DNA of 64,000 nt. It comes from Ketogulonicigenium robustum. GTDB taxonomy: Bacteria > Pseudomonadota > Alphaproteobacteria > Rhodobacterales > Rhodobacteraceae. How positions within the stretch are numbered: the first letter of the stretch is position 1; every line of letters begins with the position of its first letter. The translations under genes were made by a program, and so were the position numbers. A model generated the notes under the pieces. It did not search any database. It saw only the letters and a program-made list of their open reading frames with translations, and had not been told where the DNA came from. Below, one piece after another: positions 50,760 to 60,226 of this stretch. The stretch covers positions 1,055,501-1,119,500 of the forward strand of contig NZ_CP019937.1 of assembly GCF_002117445.1 (NCBI RefSeq), in the 5' to 3' direction.

Positions 50760-51552
50760 GATCCTCTCTATCCAAAACCTGTCGCGCCATTTCGTGCTGG
50801 GTCAATCCACAGTCAAGGCGGTGGACAACGTGTCGCTCTCGCTCGACAGCGGGCGCATATTGGGGGTGGTCGGCGAAAGCGGCTCGGGCAAATCGACGCT
50901 GGCGAAAATCGTCATGGCGCTGGATCGGCCGACATCGGGCCGCATCTCCGTCGCGGGGCAGAGCCTGTTCGACCTGTCGCCCGCTGCCTTGCGCGCGGCG
51001 CGACGCAACTTCCAGATGGTTTTCCAGGACCCTTATAGCTCGCTCGACCCGCGCCATGATGTGGGCAAAATCATCGCCGAGCCGCTGCATTTGGACCCCA
51101 AAGCCCCCAAAGGGGCCGAGCGGCGCGAGATGGTCGCCCAACTGCTGGAAGATGTCGGCCTGTCTGGCAAAGACATGACGCGGTTTCCGCATGAATTCTC
51201 GGGTGGTCAGCGCCAGCGCATCGCCATCGCGCGCGCGCTGATCACCAAACCCCGCCTGCTGGTCGCGGACGAGGCGACATCCGCCCTCGATCTGACGGTG
51301 CAAAAGCAGATCTTGGACCTGATCCTGAAGCTGCGTGACGAACACGGCATCGGCGTCATGTTCATCACCCACAACATCGGCGTCGTCGACGAAATCTGCG
51401 ACGAAGTCGCCGTCATGCAGCACGGCAGGCTGGTCGAAACCGGCCCCGCACGCGCCGTGCTGGATCACCCGGTCGAAGCCTACACCCAGCGCCTGCTTGC
51501 TGCCGAGCCGACGCTGGAAGTTATTGGTCGAAAATCACGCCGCGTGGCGTAA
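50752..51552 (+). CDS. ABC importer ATPase, DppF type
   Basis: 266 residues from MPEILSIQNLSRHFVLG (start within the previous gene's last codons). Walker A GESGSGKST, Q-loop FQDPYSSLDPR, signature FSGGQRQRIAIARAL, Walker B LLVADEATSALDL (Ala for the usual Pro) and H-loop ITHN (Asn after His where Asp is common) are visible. Partner ATPase of the same importer. Confidence 0.94.
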   Translation: MPEILSIQNLSRHFVLGQSTVKAVDNVSLSLDSGRILGVVGESGSGKSTLAKIVMALDRPTSGRISVAGQSLFDLSPAALRAARRNFQMVFQDPYSSLDPRHDVGKIIAEPLHLDPKAPKGAERREMVAQLLEDVGLSGKDMTRFPHEFSGGQRQRIAIARALITKPRLLVADEATSALDLTVQKQILDLILKLRDEHGIGVMFITHNIGVVDEICDEVAVMQHGRLVETGPARAVLDHPVEAYTQRLLAAEPTLEVIGRKSRRVA

Positions 51553-51572
51553 AGGTCTTTTGGAACAATAGT

Positions 51573-52964
51573 ATGAACGATATTCTTGATAAAACCGCCC
51601 GCGAGACTGTTGCAGCTTTCGCGGCCAAACAGCTGTCGCCCGTCGAGTACATGCAGGCCCTGATCGCGCGGGTGGAGGCGAGCGAGCCGCAGGTCGGCGC
51701 GCTTTATGCCTTCCGCCCCGAACAGGCGCTGCAAGACGCCAAAGCCGCCGAAAGCCGCTATATGGCGGGTGCGCCGATGGGGCGGCTGGACGGGATGCCG
51801 GTTTCGGTCAAAGAACTGATCGCAACCAAGGGCGACCCCATCCCCCAAGGCACCGCCGCCGTCGATCTGGTGCCCGCGACCGCCGATGCGCCGACCGCCG
51901 CGCGCCTGCGCGAAGATGGCGCGATTATCTTCGCCAAAACCACATGCCCAGATTACGGGATGCTATCCTCGGGACTGTCGACCTTCCACCAGCTCAGCCG
52001 CAATCCGTGGAAGCTGAGCGAAAACCCCGGCGGCTCGTCCGCGGGGGCCGCATCGGCAGGCGCGGCTGGCTACGGGCCGCTGCATATCGGCACGGATATT
52101 GGCGGTTCGGTGCGCTTGCCCGCCGGCTGGACGGGGCTGTTCGGGTTCAAACCCTCGCTGGGGCGGATGCCGATCGACCCCTATTATACGGGGCGCTGCG
52201 CGGGGCCGATGACGCCCACCGTCGATGATGCGGCTTTCGTTATGCCCACCGTCACACGCCCCGATTGGCGCGACGCCACATCCTTGCCCTACGAGGCGCT
52301 GGACTGGGATGTGCCCGCCGCCAATGTGAAAGGGATGAAAATCGGCCTCATGCTGGACGCGGGCTGCGGCCTTGATGCCGACCCCGAGGTGAAAGCCGCC
52401 GTCCAGCGCGCGGCAGACACCTTCGCGGCGCAAGGCGCCGAAATCATCCCAGTCGCGCCCGTGCTGACACGCGAAATGCTCGATGGGCTGGACGTGGGCT
52501 GGCGTGCCCGTTTCTGGGGTATCATGCAGGGCCTCAGCCCCGAAAAGCGCGACAAGATTCTGCCCTATATTCTGGAATGGGCCAGCAGCGCTGTAAACTA
52601 CTCGCCCATTGAGGTCGCGCGCGGGTTCGACCAGACTTTTGGCATGCGCCGCACCTGCGCCGCAGTGTTCCAACAGGTCGACGTGATCTTGTCGCCGGTC
52701 AACCCAAGCGTCAGCTACCCCGCCGATTGGGCCTCACCGACGAACGATCCGATGCGCCCGTTTGAACACATCGCCTTCACCATGCCGTGGAATATGGGCG
52801 AGCAACCTGCCGCGTCCATCAACTGCGGGTTCTCGGCGTCTGGCATGCCTATCGGGCTGCAAATCGTCGCGCCGCGCTTTGCCGATCTGACTGTGATCGC
52901 CGTCGCCAAGGCTTACGAGGACTGGCGCGGACCGATCAACAACTGGCCCCGTTATGACGCATGA
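51573..52964 (+). CDS. amidase signature family hydrolase
   Basis: 463 residues. The Ser-cisSer-Lys triad can be placed: Lys80 in PVSVKEL, Ser155 in NPGGSSAGAA, and nucleophile Ser179 in GTDIGGSVRLPAG. It hydrolyses an amide to acid and ammonia in the cytoplasm (no signal peptide). It lies 20 bp after the ABC ATPase and overlaps the GH3 gene by 11 bp, so its substrate is probably what the importer brings in. Confidence 0.93.
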   Translation: MNDILDKTARETVAAFAAKQLSPVEYMQALIARVEASEPQVGALYAFRPEQALQDAKAAESRYMAGAPMGRLDGMPVSVKELIATKGDPIPQGTAAVDLVPATADAPTAARLREDGAIIFAKTTCPDYGMLSSGLSTFHQLSRNPWKLSENPGGSSAGAASAGAAGYGPLHIGTDIGGSVRLPAGWTGLFGFKPSLGRMPIDPYYTGRCAGPMTPTVDDAAFVMPTVTRPDWRDATSLPYEALDWDVPAANVKGMKIGLMLDAGCGLDADPEVKAAVQRAADTFAAQGAEIIPVAPVLTREMLDGLDVGWRARFWGIMQGLSPEKRDKILPYILEWASSAVNYSPIEVARGFDQTFGMRRTCAAVFQQVDVILSPVNPSVSYPADWASPTNDPMRPFEHIAFTMPWNMGEQPAASINCGFSASGMPIGLQIVAPRFADLTVIAVAKAYEDWRGPINNWPRYDA

Positions 52965-55413
52965 CATCCTGACCCGCGCTGCTGCCTTGGCAGATGAACT
53001 GACGCTGGATCAGCAAATCGACCTGATGACCGGCGCCGATTGGTGGAACCTCGTTTCCTTCCAGTCGCCGGCCATCGGTGCGCTGGGGGTGACCGATGGC
53101 CCCAGCGGGGCGCGCGGGGCAGGTGGGGTGATGGGCGGCACCAAAACGGCCGCGTTTCCGGTCGGCATCGCCATCGGTGCCAGCTGGTCGCCCGCGCTGG
53201 CTGAACGCCTCGGCGCCGCGCTGGCGGACGAGGCGCTGGACAAGGGCGCAGCCGTGCTGCTGGGCCCGACCATTAACCTGCATCGCGGCCCGCTGAACGG
53301 GCGAAACTTCGAATGCCTGTCCGAAGACCCGATCCTGACGGCGACGCTGGCAACTGGCATCGTCAAGGGGTTGCAGTCAAAAGGTGTCGGCGCGACCCTC
53401 AAGCATTTCATCGCGAACGAAAGTGAAATCCGCCGCACGACCAATTCATCCGACGTGGACGAGCGGACGCTGCGCGAGCTGTACATGATACCGTTTGAAC
53501 GCGCCGTCAAAGATGCGGACGCTTGGGCGGTGATGTCGTCGTATAACCGGGTGAACGGCACCTATGTTGCCGACAGTCACTGGGCGCTGACGCAAGTTCT
53601 GCGCGAGGATTGGGGCTTCACCGGCACGACCATGTCCGACTGGTTCGGCCTGCGCAGCACCGCTGCTGGCGCCACATCCGGCCTTGATCTGGAAATGCCC
53701 GGCCCCACGCGCTGGCGTGGCGACAAGCTGCGCGCAGCCGTGGCCGAGGGCACAGTCGACCCCGCGCACATACGCGCCGCTGCCGAAAACATCCTGCGGC
53801 TGATCCTGCGCACAGGCGCCATCGACAACACCGCCGAGCGGGTCGAGCGCGCGCACGAGCGTCTCGAAACTCGCGCCCTGATCCGCGCCGCAGGCGCCGA
53901 ATCTGCGGTTCTGCTGCAAAACAACGGCGCGTTGCCCTTGCCGGAAAACGTGAAAATCGCGCTGATCGGCCCCAACGCCAAGGTCGCCCGCGTCATGGGG
54001 GGCGGCTCGGCGCAGGTGAACGCGCATCGCCGCGTCTCGATTTGGGACGGGATGGCCGATGCGATCGGCGAAGACCAACTGACATTTGCCCAAGGCTGCT
54101 CCAACCACCGTTTCGAACCCGTTCTGAAGGGCGAATTCACCCGTACATGGTTCGATAGCGAAGACCTGTCCGGCAACCCTGTTTTCACGGATAGCGACGA
54201 CAAAATCGCCTGTTTCCTGGAATACATGCCCGTCGGCATCGACAAGCTGCACCATTCCATCCGCATCAGCGGCACGTTCACGCCCGACGTGTCAGGCGAT
54301 TACCGCTTCGGCATGCACTGCACAGGCCGTGGCCGCCTGCTGGTGAACGGCACCGTCGTCGCAGAAGCGTGGAACAGCTGGACGCGCGGCAGCACCCTGT
54401 TCGAGGAAGGCTGCGACCCCATCGTCGCCGCCTTGCCCCTAACCGCAGGCACGCCGGTCGAGGTGACATTCGAATTCGCCACCAAGCCCACGTTCGATTT
54501 GCATTTCCACGCCTATCATGTCGGCGTCGGCCCCGTGCTGGCCGAAGATGCCCTACGCGCGGCGGCCGATGTAGCCGCCAACGCCGATATCGCGATCCTC
54601 TGCCTTGGCCGATCCGAGGAATGGGATACCGAAGGATGGGACTTGCCCGATATGACCCTGCCGGGCGGACAAGATGCGCTGGTCGCGGCTGTAGCGGGCA
54701 GGGCAAAGAAAACCATCGTCGTGTTGCAAACCGGCGGGCCGGTCGAAATGCCGTGGCGCGATAGCGTCGATGCCATTGTGCAAGCGTGGTACCCGGGGCA
54801 AGAGGCGGGCTTTGCCATCACCGACGTGCTGACAGGCACTGCCTATCCATCCGGTCGCTTGCCGCAAAGCTTCCCCGTCACCTTGCGCGACACCCCCACC
54901 GCTGGCGCGAACGACCCCGCGATCTACCCCGGCGTCGATGGCCACGTCCGCTATGGCGAGGGGTTGCTGATCGGCTATCGCTATCACGAAGCCCACGCGC
55001 TTGCGCCCGCATTCCCGTTCGGCTTTGGCCTTGGCTACACCCAGTTCCGCATCGGAACGCCGCTGCATGACATCTGCCCAGATGGCACGGGGACGGTGCA
55101 AGTACAGGTAGAAAATACCGGCGCGCGGGCAGGGGCCGAGGTTGTCCAGCTGTATATCGCGCCGCTTGATGCGCCTGTGTCGCGCCCGCCATCGGAACTG
55201 AAGGGCTTTGCCAAGCTGCATCTGGCCGCAGGGGCGGTGGAGGCCGCTAAAATCGCCCTCACACCGCGCGATTTCGCCTATTTCGACACCGACCGCCAGC
55301 TCTGGCACGTCGCCGCTGGCGATTACGAGGTTCGCATCGGCACATCCGCCGCCGACATCCTGCATCGCTTCACCGTAACGCTTGACGCGCAGGATATTAC
55401 CCTGCGCGCCTAG
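52954..55413 (+). CDS. glycoside hydrolase family 3 with PA14 domain
   Basis: 819 residues. The N-terminal GH3 barrel shows DGPSGARG, LLGPTINLHRGPLNGRNFECLSEDP, VGATLKHFIANESE and the nucleophile Asp229 in GTTMSDWFGL. The second domain begins near AESAVLLQNNGALPLP and contains a PA14 insert (about 405-540; SGTFTPDVSGDYRFGMHCTGRGRLLVNG). The C-terminus is fibronectin-like. It is a beta-glucosidase-type enzyme with no signal peptide, so it acts on an imported glycoside. The 4-bp tail overlap with a convergent LysR gene is tight. Confidence 0.94.
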   Translation: MTHDILTRAAALADELTLDQQIDLMTGADWWNLVSFQSPAIGALGVTDGPSGARGAGGVMGGTKTAAFPVGIAIGASWSPALAERLGAALADEALDKGAAVLLGPTINLHRGPLNGRNFECLSEDPILTATLATGIVKGLQSKGVGATLKHFIANESEIRRTTNSSDVDERTLRELYMIPFERAVKDADAWAVMSSYNRVNGTYVADSHWALTQVLREDWGFTGTTMSDWFGLRSTAAGATSGLDLEMPGPTRWRGDKLRAAVAEGTVDPAHIRAAAENILRLILRTGAIDNTAERVERAHERLETRALIRAAGAESAVLLQNNGALPLPENVKIALIGPNAKVARVMGGGSAQVNAHRRVSIWDGMADAIGEDQLTFAQGCSNHRFEPVLKGEFTRTWFDSEDLSGNPVFTDSDDKIACFLEYMPVGIDKLHHSIRISGTFTPDVSGDYRFGMHCTGRGRLLVNGTVVAEAWNSWTRGSTLFEEGCDPIVAALPLTAGTPVEVTFEFATKPTFDLHFHAYHVGVGPVLAEDALRAAADVAANADIAILCLGRSEEWDTEGWDLPDMTLPGGQDALVAAVAGRAKKTIVVLQTGGPVEMPWRDSVDAIVQAWYPGQEAGFAITDVLTGTAYPSGRLPQSFPVTLRDTPTAGANDPAIYPGVDGHVRYGEGLLIGYRYHEAHALAPAFPFGFGLGYTQFRIGTPLHDICPDGTGTVQVQVENTGARAGAEVVQLYIAPLDAPVSRPPSELKGFAKLHLAAGAVEAAKIALTPRDFAYFDTDRQLWHVAAGDYEVRIGTSAADILHRFTVTLDAQDITLRA

Positions 55414-56279
55414 AATATTGCCTTGTCGCGCTGGACGATGGTCGACAGAAAATTGGCCACCAGCGCGACACGGCGCAAGTTGCGCAGATCCTCGTGCACG
55501 ACGGTCCAATAGCTGCGCGTTACGATGTGTTCGGGCAAAACCGCCACCAAACCGGCATCATCGCGCGCCATAAAGCGGTGCAGAACGCCGATGCCAGCGC
55601 CCGCGCGCACCGCCTCGGTCTGGCCCATCGCGGATGAAATGGCCAAAGTCGTCCGCCAGTTTTTCAAGAACGCCGCCGTATAATCCAGCGAGCTGGTGTA
55701 GATCAGATCATCCACATAGCCCACCAGCGGGTGCGCCAGCAGGTCGTCCGGCGTTGCGGGCAGGCCGTGGCGCGCCACATAGCTGCGCGCGGCATAGAGG
55801 CCCAGCCGATAATCCGTCAGTTTGCGCGCGATCAGGCGGCCCTCGCGCGGACGCTCTAGCGTGACGGCGATGTCCGCCTCGCGCCGCGACAGTGAAAAGG
55901 CGCGAGGAACGGGCACCAGCTCGATCCGCAAGCCGGGGTGCTGGGCCAGCAAGTCGCCCAAGCGCGGTGCCAGATAGGCAACACCAAACCCGTCGGGCGC
56001 GCCAACGCGTACCGTCCCCTCGACATCGCCGCCGACAGCGGCTGTCGCCGCCAAAGTCGCGCTTTCCATCGCCTCGGCGTGGCGCAAAAACGCCTCACCC
56101 TCGGCTGTTAGCGCGCTGCCGTTCGTGCGGCGCTGAAACAGCGTATTGCCAAGCGCCCGTTCCAACGCCCCCAAACGGCGCGCGACTGTGGCATGGTTCA
56201 GCCCCAGCGCCTTGGCCGCGCCCAGCATCTGGCCATGCCGCGCCACGGCCAGAAATATCCGCGCATCATCCCAGTTCAT
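55410..56279 (-). CDS. LysR family transcriptional regulator
   Basis: 289 residues. The helix-turn-helix is MNWDDARIFLAVARHGQMLGAAKALGLNHATVARRLGALERALGNTLFQRRTNGSALTAEG. The effector domain resembles the GcvA/CrgA-like group (VRVGAPDGFGVAYLAPRLGDLLAQHPGLRIELV). Divergent from mmsA (90-bp gap), which it probably regulates. Confidence 0.92.
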   Translation of the reverse strand: MNWDDARIFLAVARHGQMLGAAKALGLNHATVARRLGALERALGNTLFQRRTNGSALTAEGEAFLRHAEAMESATLAATAAVGGDVEGTVRVGAPDGFGVAYLAPRLGDLLAQHPGLRIELVPVPRAFSLSRREADIAVTLERPREGRLIARKLTDYRLGLYAARSYVARHGLPATPDDLLAHPLVGYVDDLIYTSSLDYTAAFLKNWRTTLAISSAMGQTEAVRAGAGIGVLHRFMARDDAGLVAVLPEHIVTRSYWTVVHEDLRNLRRVALVANFLSTIVQRDKAIF

Positions 56280-56369
56280 TATGTCTATTTTTGCACAACA
56301 GCATGCCTACATTATAGCATTGCTGTGCGCGTTTCATAGCGCAATACTGCTAGAAACAAGGAGGATCCC

Positions 56370-57866
56370 ATGCGCACCATCGGGCATTTTATCGACGGCG
56401 TCGAAACCACGGGCGATAGCACCGTTTTTCAAGACGTTTTCAACCCCGCAACCGGCGAAGTGCAGGCCCGCGTCGCGCTGGCCACGCCCGCCGATCTGGC
56501 CGCTGCCGTCGCATCGGCTGCCGCCGCACAGCCCAAATGGGCCGCGACCAACCCGCAGCGCCGCGCCCGCGTATTCTTCCGCTATGTCGCACTGATCAAC
56601 CAGCACATGGACGAACTGGCCGAGCTGTTGTCGCTGGAACACGGCAAAACGGTTGAGGATTCCAAAGGCGACATCCAGCGCGGGCTGGAAGTGGCCGAAT
56701 TTGTCGCGGGCGCGCCTCATCTCCTCAAGGGCGAATTCACCGATGGCGCGGGCCCAGGGATTGACATGTATTCCATGCGCCAACCTGTCGGCATCGGGGC
56801 AGGGATCACGCCCTTCAATTTCCCCGCGATGATCCCACTGTGGATGCTATCGCCCGCAATCGCCGCGGGCAACGCCTTCATCCTGAAACCGTCCGAGCGT
56901 GACCCGTCGGTTCCCGTCCGTCTGGCCGAACTTGCGATCGAAGCTGGCCTGCCCAAAGGCATCCTCAACGTCATCCAAGGCGGGAAAGAGGTTGTCGACG
57001 GTATTCTGGACAACCCGCAGATCGGCGCGGTCAGCTTCGTCGGCTCGACCCCTATTGCCCGCTACGTCTATGGTCGCGCCGCGGCCGAGGGCAAGCGCGT
57101 GCAAGCCTTTGGCGGCGCCAAAAACCACATGGTCATCCTGCCCGACGCCGATATGGACAAAGCCGCCGATGCGCTGATGGGCGCTGGCTTCGGCTCGGCG
57201 GGCGAGCGGTGCATGGCCGTTTCGGTCGCCGTTCCCGTGGGCGAGGGGACAGCCGACCGCATTGTCGCCGCGCTGAAGCCGCGTATCGATAAACTGAAGG
57301 TCGGCCCCGCTACCGATGCTGCCTCCGAAATGGGGCCGGTTATCACCAAGGCCAGCCAAGACAAGATCAAGGATTTAATCACCAGCGGCGTCGATCAGGG
57401 CGCAGAATTGGTCGTCGATGGGCGCGATTTCAGCCTGCAAGGCTATGAAAACGGCTATTTCGTCGGCCCGACGCTGTTCGATCGCGTCACCCCCGCGATG
57501 GACATTTATAAAGAGGAAATCTTCGGCCCCGTCCTCAGCGTCGTGCGCGCCACGACCTATGACGACGCGCTGCAACTGGTGATCGACAATCCCTACGGCA
57601 ACGGCACCGCGATCTTCACCCGTGACGGCGATGCCGCGCGTGATTTCGCCGCGCGTGTAAACGTTGGCATGGTCGGTGTGAACGTGCCGGTGCCCGTGCC
57701 GCTGGCCTATCACAGCTTTGGCGGCTGGAAGGCCAGCGCCTTTGGCGACCTAAACCAACACGGCACCGACGCGATCAAGTTCTGGACACGCACCAAGACT
57801 GTGACGGCCCGCTGGCCCAGCGGCATCAAAGACGGTGCCGAGTTCCAGATGCCGACGATGAAATAA
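56370..57866 (+). CDS. mmsA: methylmalonate-semialdehyde dehydrogenase (CoA-acylating)
   Basis: 498 residues. ALDH fold with the MmsA-type features: EHGKTVEDSKGDIQRGLEVAEFVAGAPHLLKGEFTD, PVGIGAGITPFNFPAMIPLWM, FVGSTPIARYVY and the catalytic Cys281 in GSAGERCMA. The C-terminal FWTRTKTVTARWP is typical. It converts methylmalonate semialdehyde or malonate semialdehyde to propionyl-/acetyl-CoA in valine and inositol catabolism. AAGGAGG is a strong ribosome site. Confidence 0.96.
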   Translation: MRTIGHFIDGVETTGDSTVFQDVFNPATGEVQARVALATPADLAAAVASAAAAQPKWAATNPQRRARVFFRYVALINQHMDELAELLSLEHGKTVEDSKGDIQRGLEVAEFVAGAPHLLKGEFTDGAGPGIDMYSMRQPVGIGAGITPFNFPAMIPLWMLSPAIAAGNAFILKPSERDPSVPVRLAELAIEAGLPKGILNVIQGGKEVVDGILDNPQIGAVSFVGSTPIARYVYGRAAAEGKRVQAFGGAKNHMVILPDADMDKAADALMGAGFGSAGERCMAVSVAVPVGEGTADRIVAALKPRIDKLKVGPATDAASEMGPVITKASQDKIKDLITSGVDQGAELVVDGRDFSLQGYENGYFVGPTLFDRVTPAMDIYKEEIFGPVLSVVRATTYDDALQLVIDNPYGNGTAIFTRDGDAARDFAARVNVGMVGVNVPVPVPLAYHSFGGWKASAFGDLNQHGTDAIKFWTRTKTVTARWPSGIKDGAEFQMPTMK

Positions 57867-57867
57867 T

Positions 57868-57894
57868 AAAAGGCGGGGATAATCCCCGCCTTTT
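57868..57894. terminator. bidirectional terminator between mmsA and cutC
   Basis: AAAAGGCGGGG (57868-57878), loop ATAAT, CCCCGCCTTTT (57884-57894). It serves both converging genes and touches the cutC stop. Confidence 0.88.
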
Positions 57895-58604
57895 CATTTT
57901 ATTGCAGCGCGTAGTTTTTGTATCGCATCAAATGATGTGCCGCGCCGCGCAGGGCTGTCAAAACCCAGATCCAGCACCTTGCCCGTCGGCGCGGGCAAGG
58001 CTTGCCCGCCCGAGGCATGCACTTCTGTGAACCCCAGCGCCAGTAGCGCGCCGACATTATCCGCCGTCACACCACTGCCCGGCATGATCGAGATCCGCCC
58101 CCTTGCTGCGGCCTGTATCGCCGCCAGCGCACCCAGCCCTGCCGCTGCGCTGCGCGTGCCGCCCGAGGTTAGAATCCGTTCAAACCCCAGCGCCACAGCG
58201 ACATCGATTGCTTCGTCAAAGTCCGGCACCAAATCAAAAGCGCGGTGCAGCGTCAGCCCCATGCCCGCAGCGCGGGCGACCAAACGCGCCAAAACAGCGC
58301 GATCCAAACGCCCGTCAGGCAGGCTTGCGCCCAACACAACACCGGCCAAGCCAGCGTCACGGGCCGCATCGATGTCAGCCTCCATCACTGCCACGTCCTG
58401 CGCGTCGAAGACAAAATCACCCGCACGCGGACGGATCATCGCGTAAGTCGGGCAGGTCAGCTGCGCGGCCGCATGCATCAGCCCCGCCGTGGGCGTCAAG
58501 CCACCCACCGACAGCGCGGCGCACAGCTCGATCCGGTCGGCACCGGCAGCGGCAGCAACAGCAAGCCCCGCGGGGTCATCGACACATATTTCCAGCAGCG
58601 CCAT
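57894..58604 (-). CDS. cutC: CutC family protein
   Basis: 236 residues: LLEICVDDPAGLAVAAAAGADRIELCAALSVGGLTPT, MIRPRAGDFVF, GVVLGASLPDGRLD, LHRAFDLVPD, RILTSGGTRSAA, IMPGSGVTADNV. These are the successive TIM-barrel blocks of CutC, historically tied to copper homeostasis although a metabolic role is likely. It lies 4 bp downstream of the ROK kinase and is probably co-transcribed with it. Confidence 0.93.
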   Translation of the reverse strand: MALLEICVDDPAGLAVAAAAGADRIELCAALSVGGLTPTAGLMHAAAQLTCPTYAMIRPRAGDFVFDAQDVAVMEADIDAARDAGLAGVVLGASLPDGRLDRAVLARLVARAAGMGLTLHRAFDLVPDFDEAIDVAVALGFERILTSGGTRSAAAGLGALAAIQAAARGRISIMPGSGVTADNVGALLALGFTEVHASGGQALPAPTGKVLDLGFDSPARRGTSFDAIQKLRAAIK

Positions 58605-58608
58605 GATG

Positions 58609-59580
58609 TCAGCCCGTCACGGCCAAATGCTGCACCGCTAGCACCGATACCCCAATCAGCCCCGCGTCGCTGCGGTGCTGCGCTTGCACCACAACTGGCG
58701 CGGCAAAGCGGTTCAGCGTGCCCTGCCGCACGACGTCGTCCAGTGCGGCCAGCAGCGTGGGGCGGTTGGCCAGCCCGCCGCCTACCGGCACGATCGATGC
58801 ACCCAGCGCGTTCATCACGAACGCCAGCGGCCCGCCTAGCACCTGCGCCCAAACACCGACGGTGCGCGCGGCATCGGCATCACCCGCCTCCCATGCGTCG
58901 AGAATTTCAAAGCTAGTCAGTGCCTTGCCATGATAATGTTGATGTAATCTCTCAATACCGCGCGCGCTGCCGATGGGGTCGAGGCAACCATGCAACCCGC
59001 AACCGCAGTCAAATTGCGGCACAGCCGTGTCAACGCCGTCGACCTTGACGACCTGCGGAAGGATCGGCCCATGGCCCCATTCGCCTGCGATACCGTGCAG
59101 GCCTTGCAGTAGCTTGCCATCAATCACCAAGCCGCCGCCAACGCCGGTGCCCAAAATCGCCCCGAAGACAACCTTGTGGCCACGGCCAGCGCCAACGACG
59201 GCCTCGGCCAGTGCGAAACTATCGGCGTCATTGGCAATCAAAACAGGGCGTTGCAGCGCGGCTGATAGCTCGCCCGGCACATCATGACCCGCAAAACAGG
59301 GGATGTTCGCCGCGGCAATCTGCCCGCTGGCGGCATCATAAAGACCGGCCACCGAAATCGCCAACGGCAAGCCCGCTGCACCGCCTGCGGTCAACTGCGC
59401 CAGTGCTGCGACGAAATCGTCCCACACCGCCACAGGCGTTGGCACCTGCGCGTCAACGGCCACATCGCCCGCGGCAAAAATGCGCCCGAATTTGATAAAA
59501 CTGCCACCGATATCGGCGCACCACGCGATAGGCGGGCGATCTTGTATGTCTGCGGTCATCTTGTCGTCCAAAGGGTTCAT
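58609..59580 (-). CDS. ROK family sugar kinase (N-acetylhexosamine kinase-like)
   Basis: 323 residues. ROK features are CADIGGSFIKFGRI (phosphate loop), ANDADSFALAEA, LGTGVGGGLVIDGKLLQGLHGIAGEWGH (catalytic region with zinc His), and CGCGLHGCLD (zinc-binding Cys cluster). It phosphorylates a hexose such as N-acetylglucosamine in the cytoplasm. A start at residue 8 (MTADIQD) is an alternative. First of a two-gene unit with cutC. Confidence 0.92.
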   Translation of the reverse strand: MNPLDDKMTADIQDRPPIAWCADIGGSFIKFGRIFAAGDVAVDAQVPTPVAVWDDFVAALAQLTAGGAAGLPLAISVAGLYDAASGQIAAANIPCFAGHDVPGELSAALQRPVLIANDADSFALAEAVVGAGRGHKVVFGAILGTGVGGGLVIDGKLLQGLHGIAGEWGHGPILPQVVKVDGVDTAVPQFDCGCGLHGCLDPIGSARGIERLHQHYHGKALTSFEILDAWEAGDADAARTVGVWAQVLGGPLAFVMNALGASIVPVGGGLANRPTLLAALDDVVRQGTLNRFAAPVVVQAQHRSDAGLIGVSVLAVQHLAVTG

Positions 59581-59616
59581 TGCGCTGCGCTACACCCCCG
59601 CATACGGCAGCGCCCG

Positions 59617-60105
59617 CTACCGGTGCAAGTGTCCGGTGGGTAGGGCGGTGGTATACTTGACCTGATCCAGCGCAAAACTTGACCGGATATTGGCAACCCC
59701 GGGGATCAAGGTAAAGCACTCGAGCATAAGTTCTTGATAGCGTATCAAATTTTCAACAACGACGCGCAGCATGAAATCTGCCTCGCCGGTCATTAAATAG
59801 CACTCCATCACCTCGGGGCGGCGGGCGATCGCGTCGGTAAAGACTTTAAGCGAGTCTTTATCTTGCTGCTTCAGCGTGACGTGCACGAAAACGTTGACGG
59901 CCAGCCCCAACGCCAAGGGATCCACCAGCGTCACGGCCTTGCGGATCACGCCACGCTCGCGCATGTCGGCCACGCGCCGCCAGCAGGGCGATGCGGAAAG
60001 GCCGACCTTCTCGGCCAGTTCGGCATTGCTCAGCTCGGAATTGTTCTGCAGGAGATCCAGTATCCGCAGACTGCCTTCGTCCAGAATACTGCGAGGGTCG
60101 GGCAT
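59617..60105 (-). CDS. Lrp/AsnC family regulator
   Basis: 162 residues from MPDPRSILDEGSLRILDLLQNNSELSNAELAEKVGLSASPCWRRVADMRERGVIRKAVTLVDP (helix-turn-helix 12-55). The RAM effector domain reads FTDAIARRPEVMECYLMTGEADFMLRVVVENLIRYQELMLECFTLIPGVANIRSSFALDQVKYTT. The long open frame above 60105 is antisense to the transporter gene. It is divergent from that EamA gene, which it likely regulates; such pairs often handle amino-acid export. Confidence 0.95.
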   Translation of the reverse strand: MPDPRSILDEGSLRILDLLQNNSELSNAELAEKVGLSASPCWRRVADMRERGVIRKAVTLVDPLALGLAVNVFVHVTLKQQDKDSLKVFTDAIARRPEVMECYLMTGEADFMLRVVVENLIRYQELMLECFTLIPGVANIRSSFALDQVKYTTALPTGHLHR

Positions 60106-60226
60106 AGTTAACCTCATAATTATCCATCTTGGGCACAATATACCTAAATCAATCGAAACATCGACAGTATTAGACCGCCTTTTTCCCCTGCGCCGCGCAA
60201 TGATGCGCGAAAGAGAAGGCGAGACG

